Of a DNA stretch of 64,000 nt, positions 48,236-59,782 are shown in pieces. Both the position numbers and the translations under genes were made by a program. Every line of letters starts with the position of its first letter. Position 1 is the stretch's first letter. The stretch comes from Cannabis sativa (Eukaryota; Streptophyta; Magnoliopsida; Rosales; Cannabaceae). The notes under the pieces are model-generated. The model had not been told where the DNA came from. It saw only the letters and a program-made list of their open reading frames with translations, and did no database searches. The DNA is taken from NCBI RefSeq assembly GCF_029168945.1, contig NC_083604.1, positions 29,507,686-29,571,685 on the forward strand, in the 5' to 3' direction.

Positions 48236-49648
48236 ATACAGCTAACAATTTTTTTTCGATTTTCTTTGATTTTTCATGCTATTTCATGGAATTAACTTCC
48301 GATTTTTTGTGTAGTTTTGTATTTTGATTTTTACTTTTCATATTTCAAATCTAATTATCAGAATTAAATTAATTGGATTTTTTAAAATTAATTTAAGATC
48401 TTAGTGTTAATTTGAATTTGAAAATAGGTAAAAATCTATCTTTTTGCTTAATTAATTATCTTATTTTTAAAATTTGATTATTGTATCTTATTTTTTAAAT
48501 TTAAGGTCAGATATTAATTTTTTTCAAATTATTTTTTTTCAAATAAATTGACCATATTCAAATTTAAAATAGGATTGTTATAGTCATGATATTTTGAATA
48601 GAAATAAGATATTTTGCTAACTTTTAAATTTTGTTATTTTTTATTTAAATTAAATTATAAAATCAGAAAAGGATATTTAAATTATCATTTTATATTATTG
48701 AATATTTAATTTATAAAATAACATGAAATTTAAAAGATAGTTAGCATTTTTTATTTAAAATGATATTTAGGTTAGTTAAAACCTAATTTTTCAAAATTGT
48801 AAGTTTAATTTTAAATTTTTTTTATTAAAATTATTTTAAAAACCAAAAATATATATTTATTAATTTATTATTTTTGAAGTTTTTTAAATAAATTAATTAA
48901 TTTAAAATTATATAAATCCTACATCCAACTATCCAATTCAACTTGTTGCCGGAGTATGTGTTTTTTAGCTTGTTTGTAAGTTTTATAAAACCTATTATTG
49001 CTTGATCTAAATTGTCATGGTTAACTTGTTGACAATCCAATGATCTGATTTTAATCCATGGTTCAATTGTCAATGTCAAGTAAATAATTTGTAACAGGTA
49101 AATTTTACATTCTTCTTTCATCTTTGTATGACCTAGTAACATGATAGGATCCATCTAAATTTGTGTGCCTGTGTGAGCCTATATGTTTACTTTATGTTTA
49201 GACGCATATAGGTTGTTCCTTTAATTTTTAATTAAGATGAACTAGGTTGCTAAATAAAATGTCACACCATGATAGATTTTATTTAGGCACATTTAGTTTT
49301 TGGGCCTATTCAATTAATAACAGTTATTCATTTTAAGGTTAAATTCATCTCTTTTGGGCTTTCTGTGAGAGTTAGGGGGCCAATAGAAGTGGGTACGACA
49401 TACTGAACCCAGTCCTCCCTCACATGAATAACCCCAACTGTAAAGGCCCATTTGCCTAATTTGAATAAGTGTACTAGGTTAATTAAATTAGTTTAACCTA
49501 ATAAAGTTGATTAGCAACATAATTAATTTCAAAATAAATGGAATTATTTTTCATTCGTATATTTTGAAATTAATTTAAGAAAAACACACTTAGTTTAATG
49601 AAATTATTTCTAGATAAACTATATGTATTTTTCTTGTATTTAATTAAA

Positions 49649-50018
49649 GGCTAATTAGTAATTTTTCCCCCTGAACTTTGACATGTACTAAATCGTGCCC
49701 CCTAAACTCTTGAGATTGTTAAATTTAAGGACTTTTGTCTAATTTTAGTAATAAAAAATCTAACATAGATGAAAGTTCAAGGGACATGATTTAGTACATA
49801 TGAAAGTTTGAGGGGCGTGATTTGATAGATATCAAATTATGGGGAGCATGGTTTAGTACATAAACAATAACTGAAGTAGTAAAATTGAATGAAATTAGAC
49901 AAAAGTCCTTAAATTTAACAATCTCAATAGTTCGAGGGGAATTTCTAACGGCCAAAAAAGTTCAGGGGTCAGGATTTAGTACATGTCAAAGTTCGGGAAG
50001 AAAAATTACTAATTAGCC
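49649..50018. mobile_element. Foldback MITE in Copia-G leader
   Basis: This 370-bp element has inverted ends (GGCTAATTAGTAATTTTTCC and the matching end of AAAAATTACTAATTAGCC). They extend inward through GATTTAGTACATGTCAAAG and, after a gap, AAATTAGACAAAAGTCCTT paired with its complement near 49727-49746. It is flanked by TTAATTAAA (49640-49648 and 50019-50027). A 9-bp duplication fits Mutator-like elements. The matching place in Copia-C (about 9065) lacks the insert. The middle has partly repeated GATTTAGTACAT units. No coding capacity. Confidence 0.85.
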
Positions 50019-50955
50019 TTAATTAAATATAGAATTATACCTAACTAGATTCTTTCTGAAGCTCATTTTAAATATTTCATTAAATATTCCTATTTAAGTT
50101 ATAAATTAGTTATTACTAACTAATTTTATTTATCAACTTAAATTTGAATATCTTTTGAATTTCAAAATTAAAGTTGAGGAATTCTAGGAATTGGTTATTC
50201 AAGATTTTTAAGATATTTTTTAAGTTGATATTTTTTAAATATAGATCAACTTAAAATGAAATATTTTTCAAAATTAGGTGGTTATAACTTAATTTTTGAT
50301 ATTTAATTAAATTTTATTTGAAAAATATTTAAGTTGGATATTTAGATTTTTTCTATAACAACTTAAATTAGATATTTTTTCAAATTTTATTTTATTATAT
50401 TTTAATTATTTATTTAATTTCAAATTTAATTTTCGAATATTAAATAATTGAAAATTTAATTGAAGTTGGAAATTTTTTTTTAAAAAAATCAACTTTAATT
50501 TGTAATTTTCATTATTAAAATATAGAATAAAATAAGTGATTAAATAACATACATATTTTAAATAGTGAGCTTTAATCAAGAGAAATTCGATCTCCATTGT
50601 TGGTTTTACATAGTTATTGTTTTAGTGAGTAATCCTCCCTAATGGAGAAACGTTCATTAGCAATTTAACGGCATAGAATCTCGAAAGATAAGTATTTTTG
50701 TAAGTGTTTATTTTAGTATAGATAACCCTAATGGTGGCGACTATTATAGGGCTTACAGAAGTATGAAATAATGGTGGGGGTCATGAAATACGAATGACAT
50801 TGACTCTCGCCTAAACGGGACAACATCGATTCTCTTTTACATCAAATAAAAGGTTGCTAGAATGATTATCATTTTATATGAATTGACAACTATATTCAAT
50901 GGATGATGCTTTGACTCTCGCCTAAACGGGACACTATATCAGTCTGTTGGAAACC

Positions 50956-51512
50956 TTGGAAAATAAAATATGTTAGAATTTTGGTATTTTTATAAACATA
51001 TGTGATTATTTGCTATTTTCTAAACTTGTATATGAATTTATTGAAGCAAAACCTTACTTCTGTTTTATTGATATTTGTAGTGCCAATATGAATCACCCAG
51101 ACCCCGACCCACTCCTAGTCAATGTCTTAGCAAATGAACTCTATAGTGTGAAAATGCACCCTAGTAGTTGCATAAACTCGCACCTATTGATGATGAATCT
51201 AAAGTTCCAAAAGGCAAATCTACTTGGAATTGAATTATCAAAGGAACAATGGGTTCAATTCATACCTAATAGTCTTCCTCCAGAGTATAATGCATTTGTT
51301 GTATCTTACATGATGAACAATTTTAACTCTTCCGACATGGATAAGCTCGAAGCACAATTATGAGCTCATGAATGGAATCTGATTGCAATGCCACCTCCTC
51401 GTTTTGCAAACTTTAATCAGAGGAAAATGATTAAGCATGAAGCTTGTGACAAAGCTGCTTCTTCAAGTACAATTATTAGTCATTATCTTCTATGTTCGAA
51501 TTGTAATGAGAA
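50956..51512 (+). pseudogene. gag: Copia-G gag remnant
   Basis: Part of a Copia Gag is readable at 51085-51360 (SCINSHLLMMNLKFQKANL, then QWVQFIPNSLPPEYNAF and SSDMDKLEAQL). A stop at 51361-51363 cuts it. The zinc knuckle (CSNCNEK near 51495-51515) meets a TGA stop at 51513-51515, and its distal histidine and cysteine fall after a further shift. The N-terminal part is not convincing. It is distantly related to the Copia-C and D Gag (compare NSLPPEY with NSLTPEF). Confidence 0.7.
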
Positions 51513-51515
51513 ATG

Positions 51516-51842
51516 ACATCAGAAGAACGATGTCCTAGGCTTCTAAACAATTCAAATGAAGGTAATGCTTTTGTCTTTGAAACATGTGTTTTAGAGAATG
51601 ACAATTCCATAAGGATTGTTGATTCCGGATCTACTAACCATGTTTGTTCTTCATTGCAGCTGCTTGAAACTTGGGAAAATCTACACCCAGAAGAGTTGAA
51701 GCTTAAAGTTGGAAATGGCGAGTTAGTATCAGCCAAAGCAAAAGGAAAAGCTCGCCTTAAGTTTCAAAAGAGATTTTTACTTTTAGAAACTATTTTATTT
51801 ATTCCAAACTTTAGTAGAAACTTGATTAGTGTTTCATGTTGA
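51516..51842 (+). pseudogene. pol: Copia-G protease region
   Basis: The aspartic protease active site D-S-G (51621-51629) lies in IVDSGSTNHVC, the usual Copia form. The frame continues with LKVGNGELVSAKAKG and FIPNFSRNLISVSC and stops at TGA 51840-51842. The next codons in the same frame continue the protein (QTHLYKLNFLSTTC), so this is a single nonsense change. The protease would cut Gag-Pol into working parts. Confidence 0.8.
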
Positions 51843-53206
51843 CAAACACATCTTTATAAATTGAATTTTTTGAGTACTACTTGTACAATTTCTCGTAATG
51901 GATTTCAATTATGTGTTGCTCACAGGGAACAAGGGCTTTATGTATTAAGACCGGATATACAAATTGCACTAAACAGTAAACTTTTCAATGTTGCTAAACC
52001 TAGAAACCTTAAAATAAAAGAGATTCATAATGATGAACAAACTTACCTATGGCATTTACGTTTGGGTCACGTAGGCTATGATAGACTCAATAGGTTAACC
52101 AAAGACGGTCCATTGAAAAATGTCGTCTTAGGTGAATTACCTGTATGCGAGTCCTGCCTAGAAGGTAAGATGACCAAACGTTCTTTCTCTGTAAAGGGAG
52201 AGCGTGCCAAACAACCCCAAGGGTTAGTGCATTCAGATGTCTACGGACCCCTGAATGTCAAAGCCCGAGGTGGTTATGAGTATTTCGTCACTTTCATTGA
52301 TGATTTCTCTAAATATAGTTTCCTTTACCGAATGCAAAAGAAATCTAAAACGTTTGAAAAGTTTCAGGAATTTCATGCTTTGGCTCAAAACCAATAAGGT
52401 AATACATTAATGATCTTGCGAACTAATAGGGGTGGAGAATATATGGATATGCAGTTCAAAAATCATTTAATTGAACTTGGAATTGAATCCCAATATACTG
52501 CCCCTAGCACTCCACAGCAAAATGGAGTTGCAGAAAGAAGAAATCGCACTCTTTTTGAAAAGGTTAGGTCTATGCTGAGTTATTCAACTCTGTCTCGTCC
52601 TTTAGGGGATATGCTATACAGATGGCTAACGACATTCTAAATGTTGTTCCATCTAAAGCAGTTCTTAAGACACCCGTAGAACTATGGAATGGTCGTACAC
52701 CTAGTTTACGCCATTATAGGATTTGGGGGTGCCCTGCTCGTGTCTTGAGAAAGAAAGAAGGCAAACTGGAATCGCGAATTGAAGTTTGCATGTTTTTCGG
52801 AAATTCTAAAGAGACTAGGAGTGGACTACTTTATACTTACAAGGATAACAAAGTGTTTGTTTCTACAAATGCCATTTTCCTTGAAGAAAACTATATTAAA
52901 GACTACAAACCAAAAAGTAAAGTTGTGTTAGAGGAAATCTTTTCAGATATAACCCCTTCCAATGTTCCGTCCTCTTCTACTCAAGAAGAGGATAATCCCA
53001 CTCCCTCAGTCGAAACCACTGAGAGAACTACCACTAAAGTTCCTGTTCAGAAGATCACTGTTCCTCGTCGTAGTAGGAGGGTTTCTACTAAACCGTCTCG
53101 TTATGGCTTGGATGGTGAAATCAATATGGTCGTTGATGATAGTATTGAAGACGACCCATTAACCTACAAAAAGGCAATGGGAAGTCCAGAACGGAAACGA
53201 TGGTAG
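51843..53206 (+). pseudogene. pol: Copia-G integrase
   Basis: The GAG-pre-integrase and zinc domain appear as LWHLRLGHVG and CESCLEGK. The core follows: the first aspartate in HSDVYGPL (about 52230), the second position in RTNRGGEY (about 52416), where asparagine replaces the catalytic aspartate, and the glutamate in PQQNGVAERRNRTL (about 52510-52551). A stop TAA at 52396-52398 replaces a sense codon in frame. A one-base shift near 52605 moves the frame to 52622-53206, which carries WNGRTPSLRHYRIWGCPARV and the linker RRSRRVSTKPSRYG. A second shift near 53195 leads to RT. Confidence 0.85.
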
Positions 53207-54075
53207 CCGGTATGGATTCAGAAATGGATTCCATGAAAAAGAACAAAGTCTGGGAATATGTAGACGCACCCGATGACTATCGTCCTATCAGATGTAAGTG
53301 GGTCTACAAGAAGAAAGGAGGCGCTGGAGGCAAAGTCGAAACTTTCAAAGCTAGACTGGTCGCCAAGGGTAACACCCAAAGAGAAGGTGTGGACTATGAG
53401 GAAACTTTTAGTCCAGTCTCCATGCTTAAATCCATCCGAATTCTTCTCTCAATCGCAACCGCTTTCGATTATGAAATCTGGCAAATGGATGTCAAGACAG
53501 CCTTCCTTAATTGAATTCTTGAAGAAACCATCTATATGGAGCAACCAGAAGGCTATGTTCTTCCAGGGCAGGAAAAGAAAGTTTGCAAACTCAATAGGTC
53601 CATTTATGGACTTAAGCAAGCTTCTCGCTCTTGGAATAAAAGGTTTGATCTAATCATCAAGACCTATGACTTTCTTCAAAATGAACATGAACCTTGTGTT
53701 TACAACCTCAAGGAAGACCAAGTGGTAGTATTCCTGGTCGTTTATGTTGACGACAATTTGATCATTGGCAACAATGTCAAGAAAATGACTGACATCAAGG
53801 AATGGCTAGACACTCAATTCAAAATGAAAGATTTTGGTGAGGCTGCCTATGTTCTCGATATTAAGATTATTAGAAACCGGAAGAACAGATCCCTTGCTCT
53901 CTCTCAAACAACTTACATTGATATGGTTTTAGAGAGATTCTCAATGATAAACACCAAAGGGGCGACTATGCCTTCTAGATATGGTATCTGTCTATCTAAG
54001 GAACAGTGTCCCACTGATACTCAAGAGATAGAGGAAATGAGAAGAGTTCCTTATGCTTTGCAGTTGGGAGTCTAA
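53200..54075 (+). pseudogene. pol: Copia-G reverse transcriptase
   Basis: The RT reads CKWVYKKKGGAGGKVETFKA, then YEETFSPVSMLKSIRILLS and MDVKTAFLN, and meets TGA at 53512-53514 where glycine is expected. The same frame continues with EETIYMEQPEGYV, SIYGLKQASRSWNKRFD and the catalytic YVDD at 53743-53754. It stops at 54073-54075 through a one-base shift just before the conserved GSLMYAML text. Apart from these breaks the domain is complete. Confidence 0.88.
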
Positions 54076-54716
54076 TGTATGCAATGTTATGCACTAGACC
54101 TGACATCTGTTATGTAGTAGGAATCATGAGCAGGTATCAGATAAATCCAGGACAGGAACATTGGATTGCTGTTAAGCATATCTTGAAGTACTTGAAGAGT
54201 ACCAGACAATTTGTGTTAGTCTACAAGGGTGGTGCTTTAAATCCCATAGGCTATACCGATTCAAATTTCCAGGCATGTCTTGATGACAGGAAATCTACAT
54301 CTGGGATGGTGTTTACTCTTGGGGGTGGAGTAGTGGATTGGAGAAGTGCTAAAAAAACTGCGATTTTAGACTCTACCATGGAGGCAGCATACGTAGCTGC
54401 TGCAGAGGCTACAAAAGAACTTGTCTGGCGGAGAAAGTTCTTCACAGGTCTTTGTGTCGTTCCTGGAATGGAAAAACCTCTTGTTTTGCTTTCTGACAAC
54501 ACTAGAGCCATAGCCAACAGTAAGGAGCCTCGAAGCCACAAGAGGAGCAAGCACATACAAAGGAAATATCACATCATTAGAGAATATGTGGCAAGAGGTG
54601 ATGTACTGGTGGAGAAAGTGGACAAAGAGGACAACCTAGCTGATCCATTCACCAATGTCTTCGCAGGAACTGCATTCGAAAAGCTTCGTCAGAATTTAGG
54701 ATTAATTGATATGTAA
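54076..54716 (+). CDS. pol: Copia-G RNase H (open segment)
   Basis: This frame is open to the natural end of Copia pol (TAA 54714-54716). It shows YAMLCTRPDICYVVG, HWIAVKHILKYLKSTRQF, GYTDSNFQACLDDRKSTSG (an RNase H acidic residue), DSTMEAAYVAAAEATKE and LLSDNTRAIANSKEP, then the Copia ending HIQRKYHIIREYV and DNLADPFTNV. The acidic residues D, E and D look intact. It is the 3' part of a broken polyprotein, not an independent gene. Confidence 0.85.
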
Positions 54717-54738
54717 TGATTAGTTTTATATTAGTGCA

Positions 54739-54748
54739 AGTGGGAGTT
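54739..54748 (+). promoter_or_regulatory. Polypurine tract of Copia-G
   Basis: AGTGGGAGTT sits next to the 3' LTR, 22 bp after the end of pol. Confidence 0.85.
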
Positions 54749-56582
54749 TGTTGGGTTTTATGCCCTAAATAAAACTCCATTTCAATGTAATCTCTATTAT
54801 TCAATATCAATAAAGAAACAGAAGTATTTTTCACTCTTTTGTGTGTCATTTGGTTCATGTTATCAATTACTTGTTAATTTGATTTATAGATTCATCCAAA
54901 CCCTTTTCACATTTATGTTCCTGTTTATTGTGTCGTTAGCAAAGTGGAAAGCAATCAAGATTATGTGATTAAAGATATATTCCTAGATTTATCAGTACAC
55001 ATGGTTTACTTGCACCTTGGATAAGTGCTATGTTCTTTCCAGAGCATTGGTCAAAGTAAAGCTTGGGTTGGATGCATGGAGTATGCATCAGAAGGGACCG
55101 ATATTGAACTTTGATTCAGATGTATTAAACTTACTGTAATATCTGTTAAATTCAATATCACCTAGTTGATCCTAGATCAAATGATCTTAATCTTGATATG
55201 GTTAGGTTCAATCTCAGGAGTATTACACACGTTCTTTGATTTGTTAGTTAAGCCTACTTTTGGGTCAGGGTGATACGTACATTTTGGGAACATGGTAGTG
55301 CAATTGAGTGAGAGCGCTAAATATAGATATAGAATCTTTCGCTTCTATCTAGCAAATAGAAAGTGGAATGATGATTTCCTTCGAGCTTGGCTAAACAGAG
55401 ATAAATGGTTGAGTACTCATTTCACTTCGCTGAAATATCATTTATACGGGGCTAAGTGTTTTAAGGATAAAATACATTGAAGGGTGGAACAGTAATTTAA
55501 TCCCTATACAATGTAAATCATCTATAGAGGATCATTGATCAAATAGGGATTATAATAATGAATAATTTATAGTGTATCTATATGGTGGAACATATAGAGC
55601 GTTCTATATAACTGAGACTGTAATTCTGAGTTCTATGAGTGGATGCAACGAGGAATTAATAAGTCAGTGAATTTACTTGGTAAGTTCTTGGTCTGCTTAT
55701 TGGAAGCTCGGATATATAGGCCCATGGTCCCCATACTAGCTGAGACAATACTACTTGTAAGACTCAGTTAATTGATATTGATTAATCGATTATAATTCTA
55801 AAATTAGACTATGTCTAGTTTGTGAATTTTCACTAAGCAAGGGCAAAATTGTGAAGAAAGAGTTACTAGGGTACATTTGTTAATTATGAGAGTTTAGTTG
55901 GTCTAATTAATAAATATATTAAATGACAATATTATTTTTAGTTATTAAATAGTTGGAATTGGCATTTAAATGGTTGAATTTGAAAATTGGCATTTTTGAG
56001 AAAATGAGATGTAGAAATGATAAAACAGCAAAATTGCAAAAGTGGGCCCAATATCCAAAGCCCAGGGCGGCCACTAGTGTAGGCTTTTATCATTTATTTT
56101 TTTTCATTATTTTACTGCCAAATAATTCTAAGCTAACCTGAGATGGCATCCAATAAATAGGTAGTGATGGCTTTAAGAAAAGATGATGCATCTTAATTCC
56201 TTTAGAGAAAAACCGAAGTGCCTTCTACCATAAACCTAGCCGCCACTCCTCTCTCTTCTTCACAATTGATACTGAACCCCTTGAGTGATAGAGTGAGTGC
56301 TCACACACATCAAGTTGTACCTCAATCATAGTGTGGAAGATCGTGAAGAATCTAGTTTCAAGAGAAGGACATTCGGGCTCAGATCTTGGTGATAATCTGT
56401 GACAGAAAGGATATAGTAGTTAGAAATCTGAGTGGAAGGAGACATCATATTCTGCTGCAACCACTGTAAGGTTTCTCATACTTTATATGTGTTTATTTAT
56501 TATTGTTTTAGAAGTTCATATTTAGGATGTTAAGCAACATACATGTTAGTAAATCTAAGATCCTGGTAAAATATTTCCAACA
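54749..56582 (+). repeat. Copia-G 3' LTR
   Basis: The LTR is 1,834 bp, from TGTTGGGTTTTATGCCC to ATTTCCAACA, followed by TATTT. Shorter than the 5' LTR, it lacks about 30 bp near 55003, where the 5' copy has an extra GGTCTAACTGATATGTAAAT stretch, and has other small gaps. It faces the Copia-D LTR end to end, making a large inverted repeat. Confidence 0.9.
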
Positions 56583-56587
56583 TATTT

Positions 56588-58450
56588 TACCTCGATCTAG
56601 ATTTACTAACATGTATGTTGATTAACATCCTAAATATGAATTCTCCAAAAAAATAAAATAAACACATAAGGGTTAAGAAAACCTTACATTGATTGGAGCG
56701 GAATATAATGACTCTTTCCATTCAAGATCTCTAGCCCTTGATTCCTTTCTGTAGCAGAGCATTATCAAGATCTGAACATGGATCTCTTTCTCTCCTTTGG
56801 GTTTGGTTGCCACCGTCTTACTCACTATGATTAAGTACTTGACTTGCTATATGTGGGCATGACACTCATAAATAAGGGTTCGAATAGGTGAAGAACAATG
56901 AAGGAGGTTTGAATCATTAAGGAAAGAACTCTCTCATCAAATTTAGTTGAATAGTCAAGATGACAAAAATTTGACAAAGCGTCAAGTGGATGAGATGAGA
57001 ACATCATGTTCCTTTTATAGTGTTTCAACTATTGCTTAGGGTTGAATTATATGGATTAAAAAAGAATAAAATATTGGGCAAAAAATACCTCTTGGCCGTA
57101 CACAATAAGTGGACCAACGCTAGTTACAATTTTGCCACTTTATTTCAACAAATTATTCTTCTTTTCAATAATACCATATTTTCAAATTCAATCCAATAAA
57201 TGCCAAAACTATTTATTTCATAATTATAATTAATTACTAAATAAAATTGCCATTTATGTAATTTATTAATTAGAGCATACTAAGTCTCTTAATTAACAAA
57301 TTGACCCCAAAACCTCTTTTCTTCACAATTAAGCCCTTGCTTAGTGAAAATTCATAAATAAGACATGGTCTAATTTTACAATTATAATTGATTAACTATA
57401 ATCAATTAACTGAGTCTGCAAGCAGTATTATCTCAACTAGTGAGAGGACCATGGGCCTACATAACCGAGCTTTCAATAAGTAGATCTAGAATTGACCAAT
57501 TAAATTCTCAACTTATTAATTCCTCAATGAACCACTAAAGAAGTTGGAATTGAATACACTCTCAATTATATAGAATGTTCTATATGTACCAGGATATAGA
57601 AACGTTATGATTATCCATTGTTACAATCCTAATAGTCAAGGATACTCTATAGATGATCTACACTGAATAAGGACCAATTTACCGTTCTACCCTTCAATAT
57701 ATTTTATCCTTAAAACACTTAGCTACCTATAAATGATATTTTAGTAAACTAATATAATTATTGAAATGATATCTCAGTCATTTATCTCTATTCAGCCAAG
57801 CTCGAAGGAAATCATTGTTTCACTTCTAAAAACTTATAGAAGCTAAAGATTTCATATCTATGATTAGCGCTCCCACTCAATTGTACTATCATGTTCCCAA
57901 AATGTACGTATCACCCAGACCAAATGGTAGGCTTAACTAACAAATCAAAGAACACGAATAACACTCTTGAGATTGAACCTAACCATGGCAGGATTAAGAT
58001 CCATAGACCTAAGATCAACCATTGATATTGACTTAGAAAGATATAATGGTAAGTTTAGGATATCTTATCTAAGTTCAATCCTGGTCCCTGCCAATGTATA
58101 CTCCATACATCCGATACTGCTAAACTTTCCCAATGCCCTGGAAAGGACATAACACTTATCCAAGGTGTAAGTATACCTTATCACTGACTATCACGCCACT
58201 CTAAATCCATTGAATTGACAAATCAAGGAATTAAACTATTGAACATATAATCATGATTATATTCCACTGTGCTGACAACACTATAATCATGAACAAATAC
58301 ATATGTTCTCGATTTAATAGAATTTATACATTAAATATAATCATGAAATAAATCATGTGAACTATGCAACATAAAATGATTTCTGATCTTTATTAATTAG
58401 TAAATTTGATTATATGGAAATGTGTTTTATTTAGGGCACAAAACCCAACA
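56588..58450 (-). repeat. Copia-D 3' LTR, main piece
   Basis: This continues the minus-strand LTR from 45876; the pieces total about 1,877 bp. It ends GGGCACAAAACCCAACA, and the reverse-complement polypurine tract follows, so it is the 3' LTR and the element body lies to the right. A minus-strand TATA (TATAAAAGG, 57011-57019) is visible. The frame at 56831 lies within the LTR. Confidence 0.9.
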
Positions 58451-58460
58451 AACTCCCACT
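58451..58460 (-). promoter_or_regulatory. Polypurine tract of Copia-D
   Basis: AACTCCCACT is the reverse complement of AGTGGGAGTT and lies against the LTR start. It fixes the orientation of Copia-D. Confidence 0.85.
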
Positions 58461-59005
58461 TGCACTAATATAAAACAAAAAGTGCATTTCAAATAATCTC
58501 AACACCTTGATATCCAGATCAAGTGTAGTATGTAGTATATTCTCCATAATAGGATCTGATAGGTTGTATTAAATACAACCTTTCCTCCACCATTACATTT
58601 CCTTAATCACGAAATATCAAGAAATTCCTCTCTATATGTCTACTACTTTAGGGATACTCGATTCTTCACTTTTTGGCAACTACTTCTGTGTTAGTCAGGA
58701 AGTAACACTAGTACTTAATAAATGTTGGTACAATGCCAAAAATGAATAGAACTTTCCTTAGACTGAATAAGTATCTTTCCTAGAAGGACTTAGGCAACAG
58801 CTAGTAACTAATCATAGACCTTATACTATCATCAATACGCAAATTGAATTTTTGGGGAGGTAAGTTTGGATACAATTCAAAATTTTAACTTAATGATCTT
58901 TGAACTGCATATTTGCCAAATATTTCTCCACTCCTATCAGTTCGCAAGATCTTTAACCACTTATCTTAATGGTTTTCCACCATTGCTAGAAATTCATGAA
59001 ATTTT
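58461..59005 (-). pseudogene. Copia-D pol relic
   Basis: On the minus strand this short relic matches the eroded integrase text of Copia-B (GATCTTGCGAACTGATAGGA near 58940 and GGTTAAAGATC). It then jumps to the extreme 3' end (about 58460-58700 matches Copia-B 28640-28840). RT and RNase H are mostly gone, and the relic is shorter than in A and B. Confidence 0.7.
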
Positions 59006-59782
59006 TCAAACATTTCCAATTTCTCCACTCCTAGCAGCCTTTTTGTTTCTCATGGCTTTTGCACGCTTCTTGGTGTTCTTCCACTTCTTCTTCGATTTGG
59101 GCTTAGAAGCAGATGCAATATTTGCTTCAGGTTTGACTGTCCCATTACCATTCCCAGAATTTTGAGGCTTACTCCCTTTCTTCTTGGGTCCTCCTATCAA
59201 ATTTTCAAAAGTCTGAAGGTCATTGACTAACTCATGAAAGTCTACGTCCTTCTTATTCATGACATAATTTGATGTATAGGGCAGAAATGCTGGAGTCAGA
59301 CTATTCAAGATAAGGCTTACTTGAGTAGTGTGATCCATTTCAGCACCATGATCCTTGGCTTCTTGGAAATAACTTGCCATGAGGAGAACATGATCACACA
59401 CGTTTTGATGGGATTCCATCCGTGCATTGATGTACTTCTTAGTCGCGTCAAAGAGAGACTGAAGCGATGCCCTACCAAATAGTTCATTTAACTATGTCAT
59501 TACTTCAGCAGCCTTTTCGGTTTTAGAAAACTGAGTTTTGAGGGTGTCAGCCATGCTGGAAAGCATAAAGTATAGAGCTTTGTCATTTGCTTTCTGCCAA
59601 CGCTCATACTTTTCTTTCACAGCTTTGGATGCATTATCCCCTGACAATTCAGGTGATGGCTCAGTTAACACAAACAAGGCACTTTCTCCTTTGAGAGAAA
59701 TGTTAATGTTCTCATTCCATTTAGGAAAGTTAGATCCATTTAGCTTATTTTTAGTCAACAGTGATAACATGGAATTCATCAT
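59006..59782 (-). pseudogene. gag: Copia-D gag, one nonsense codon
   Basis: The Gag frame starts at ATG 59782 on the minus strand (MMNSMLSLLTKNKLNGSNF) and runs on with ALFVLTEPSPELSGDNAS. A TAG at about 59492-59494 replaces the lysine codon found in Copia-C (EVMTKLNELFG). The same frame then continues (ARMESHQNVCDHVLLMASYF, NSLTPAFLPYTSNYVMNKKD) to a lysine-rich tail (KPKSKKKWKNTKKRAKAM). It ends at SGEIGNV, where it runs into the integrase relic, so the zinc knuckle seen in Copia-C has been deleted. It is very close to the Copia-C Gag and shows the frame that C lost by a one-base deletion. Confidence 0.85.

Larger units (their letters stand above)
47775..50955 (+). other. Copia-G untranslated leader
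   Basis: The leader is non-coding. It holds a GC island at 48035-48236 with an alternating CG run and a palindrome (48209-48235). AT-rich DNA follows, with a conserved block at about 48970-49460 (GTGAGAGTTAGGGGG), the MITE at 49649-50018 and more AT-rich DNA. The pre-gag block holds CCTCCCTAATGGAG (about 50634) and two copies of TTGACTCTCGCCTAAACGGG (50800 and 50911). Confidence 0.7.
45877..56582 (+). mobile_element. Copia-G, full element with recognisable pol
   Basis: This 10,706-bp Ty1/copia element lies in the Copia-D LTR and is bounded by TATTT. It has two LTRs, variant primer-binding site, leader with GC island and MITE, pre-gag block, a broken gag, protease, integrase, RT, RNase H and polypurine tract. 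It has the most complete coding set in the window, but three nonsense codons and three frameshifts in pol make this copy inactive. Its relatives could be the source of enzymes for Copia-A to D. Confidence 0.92.
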
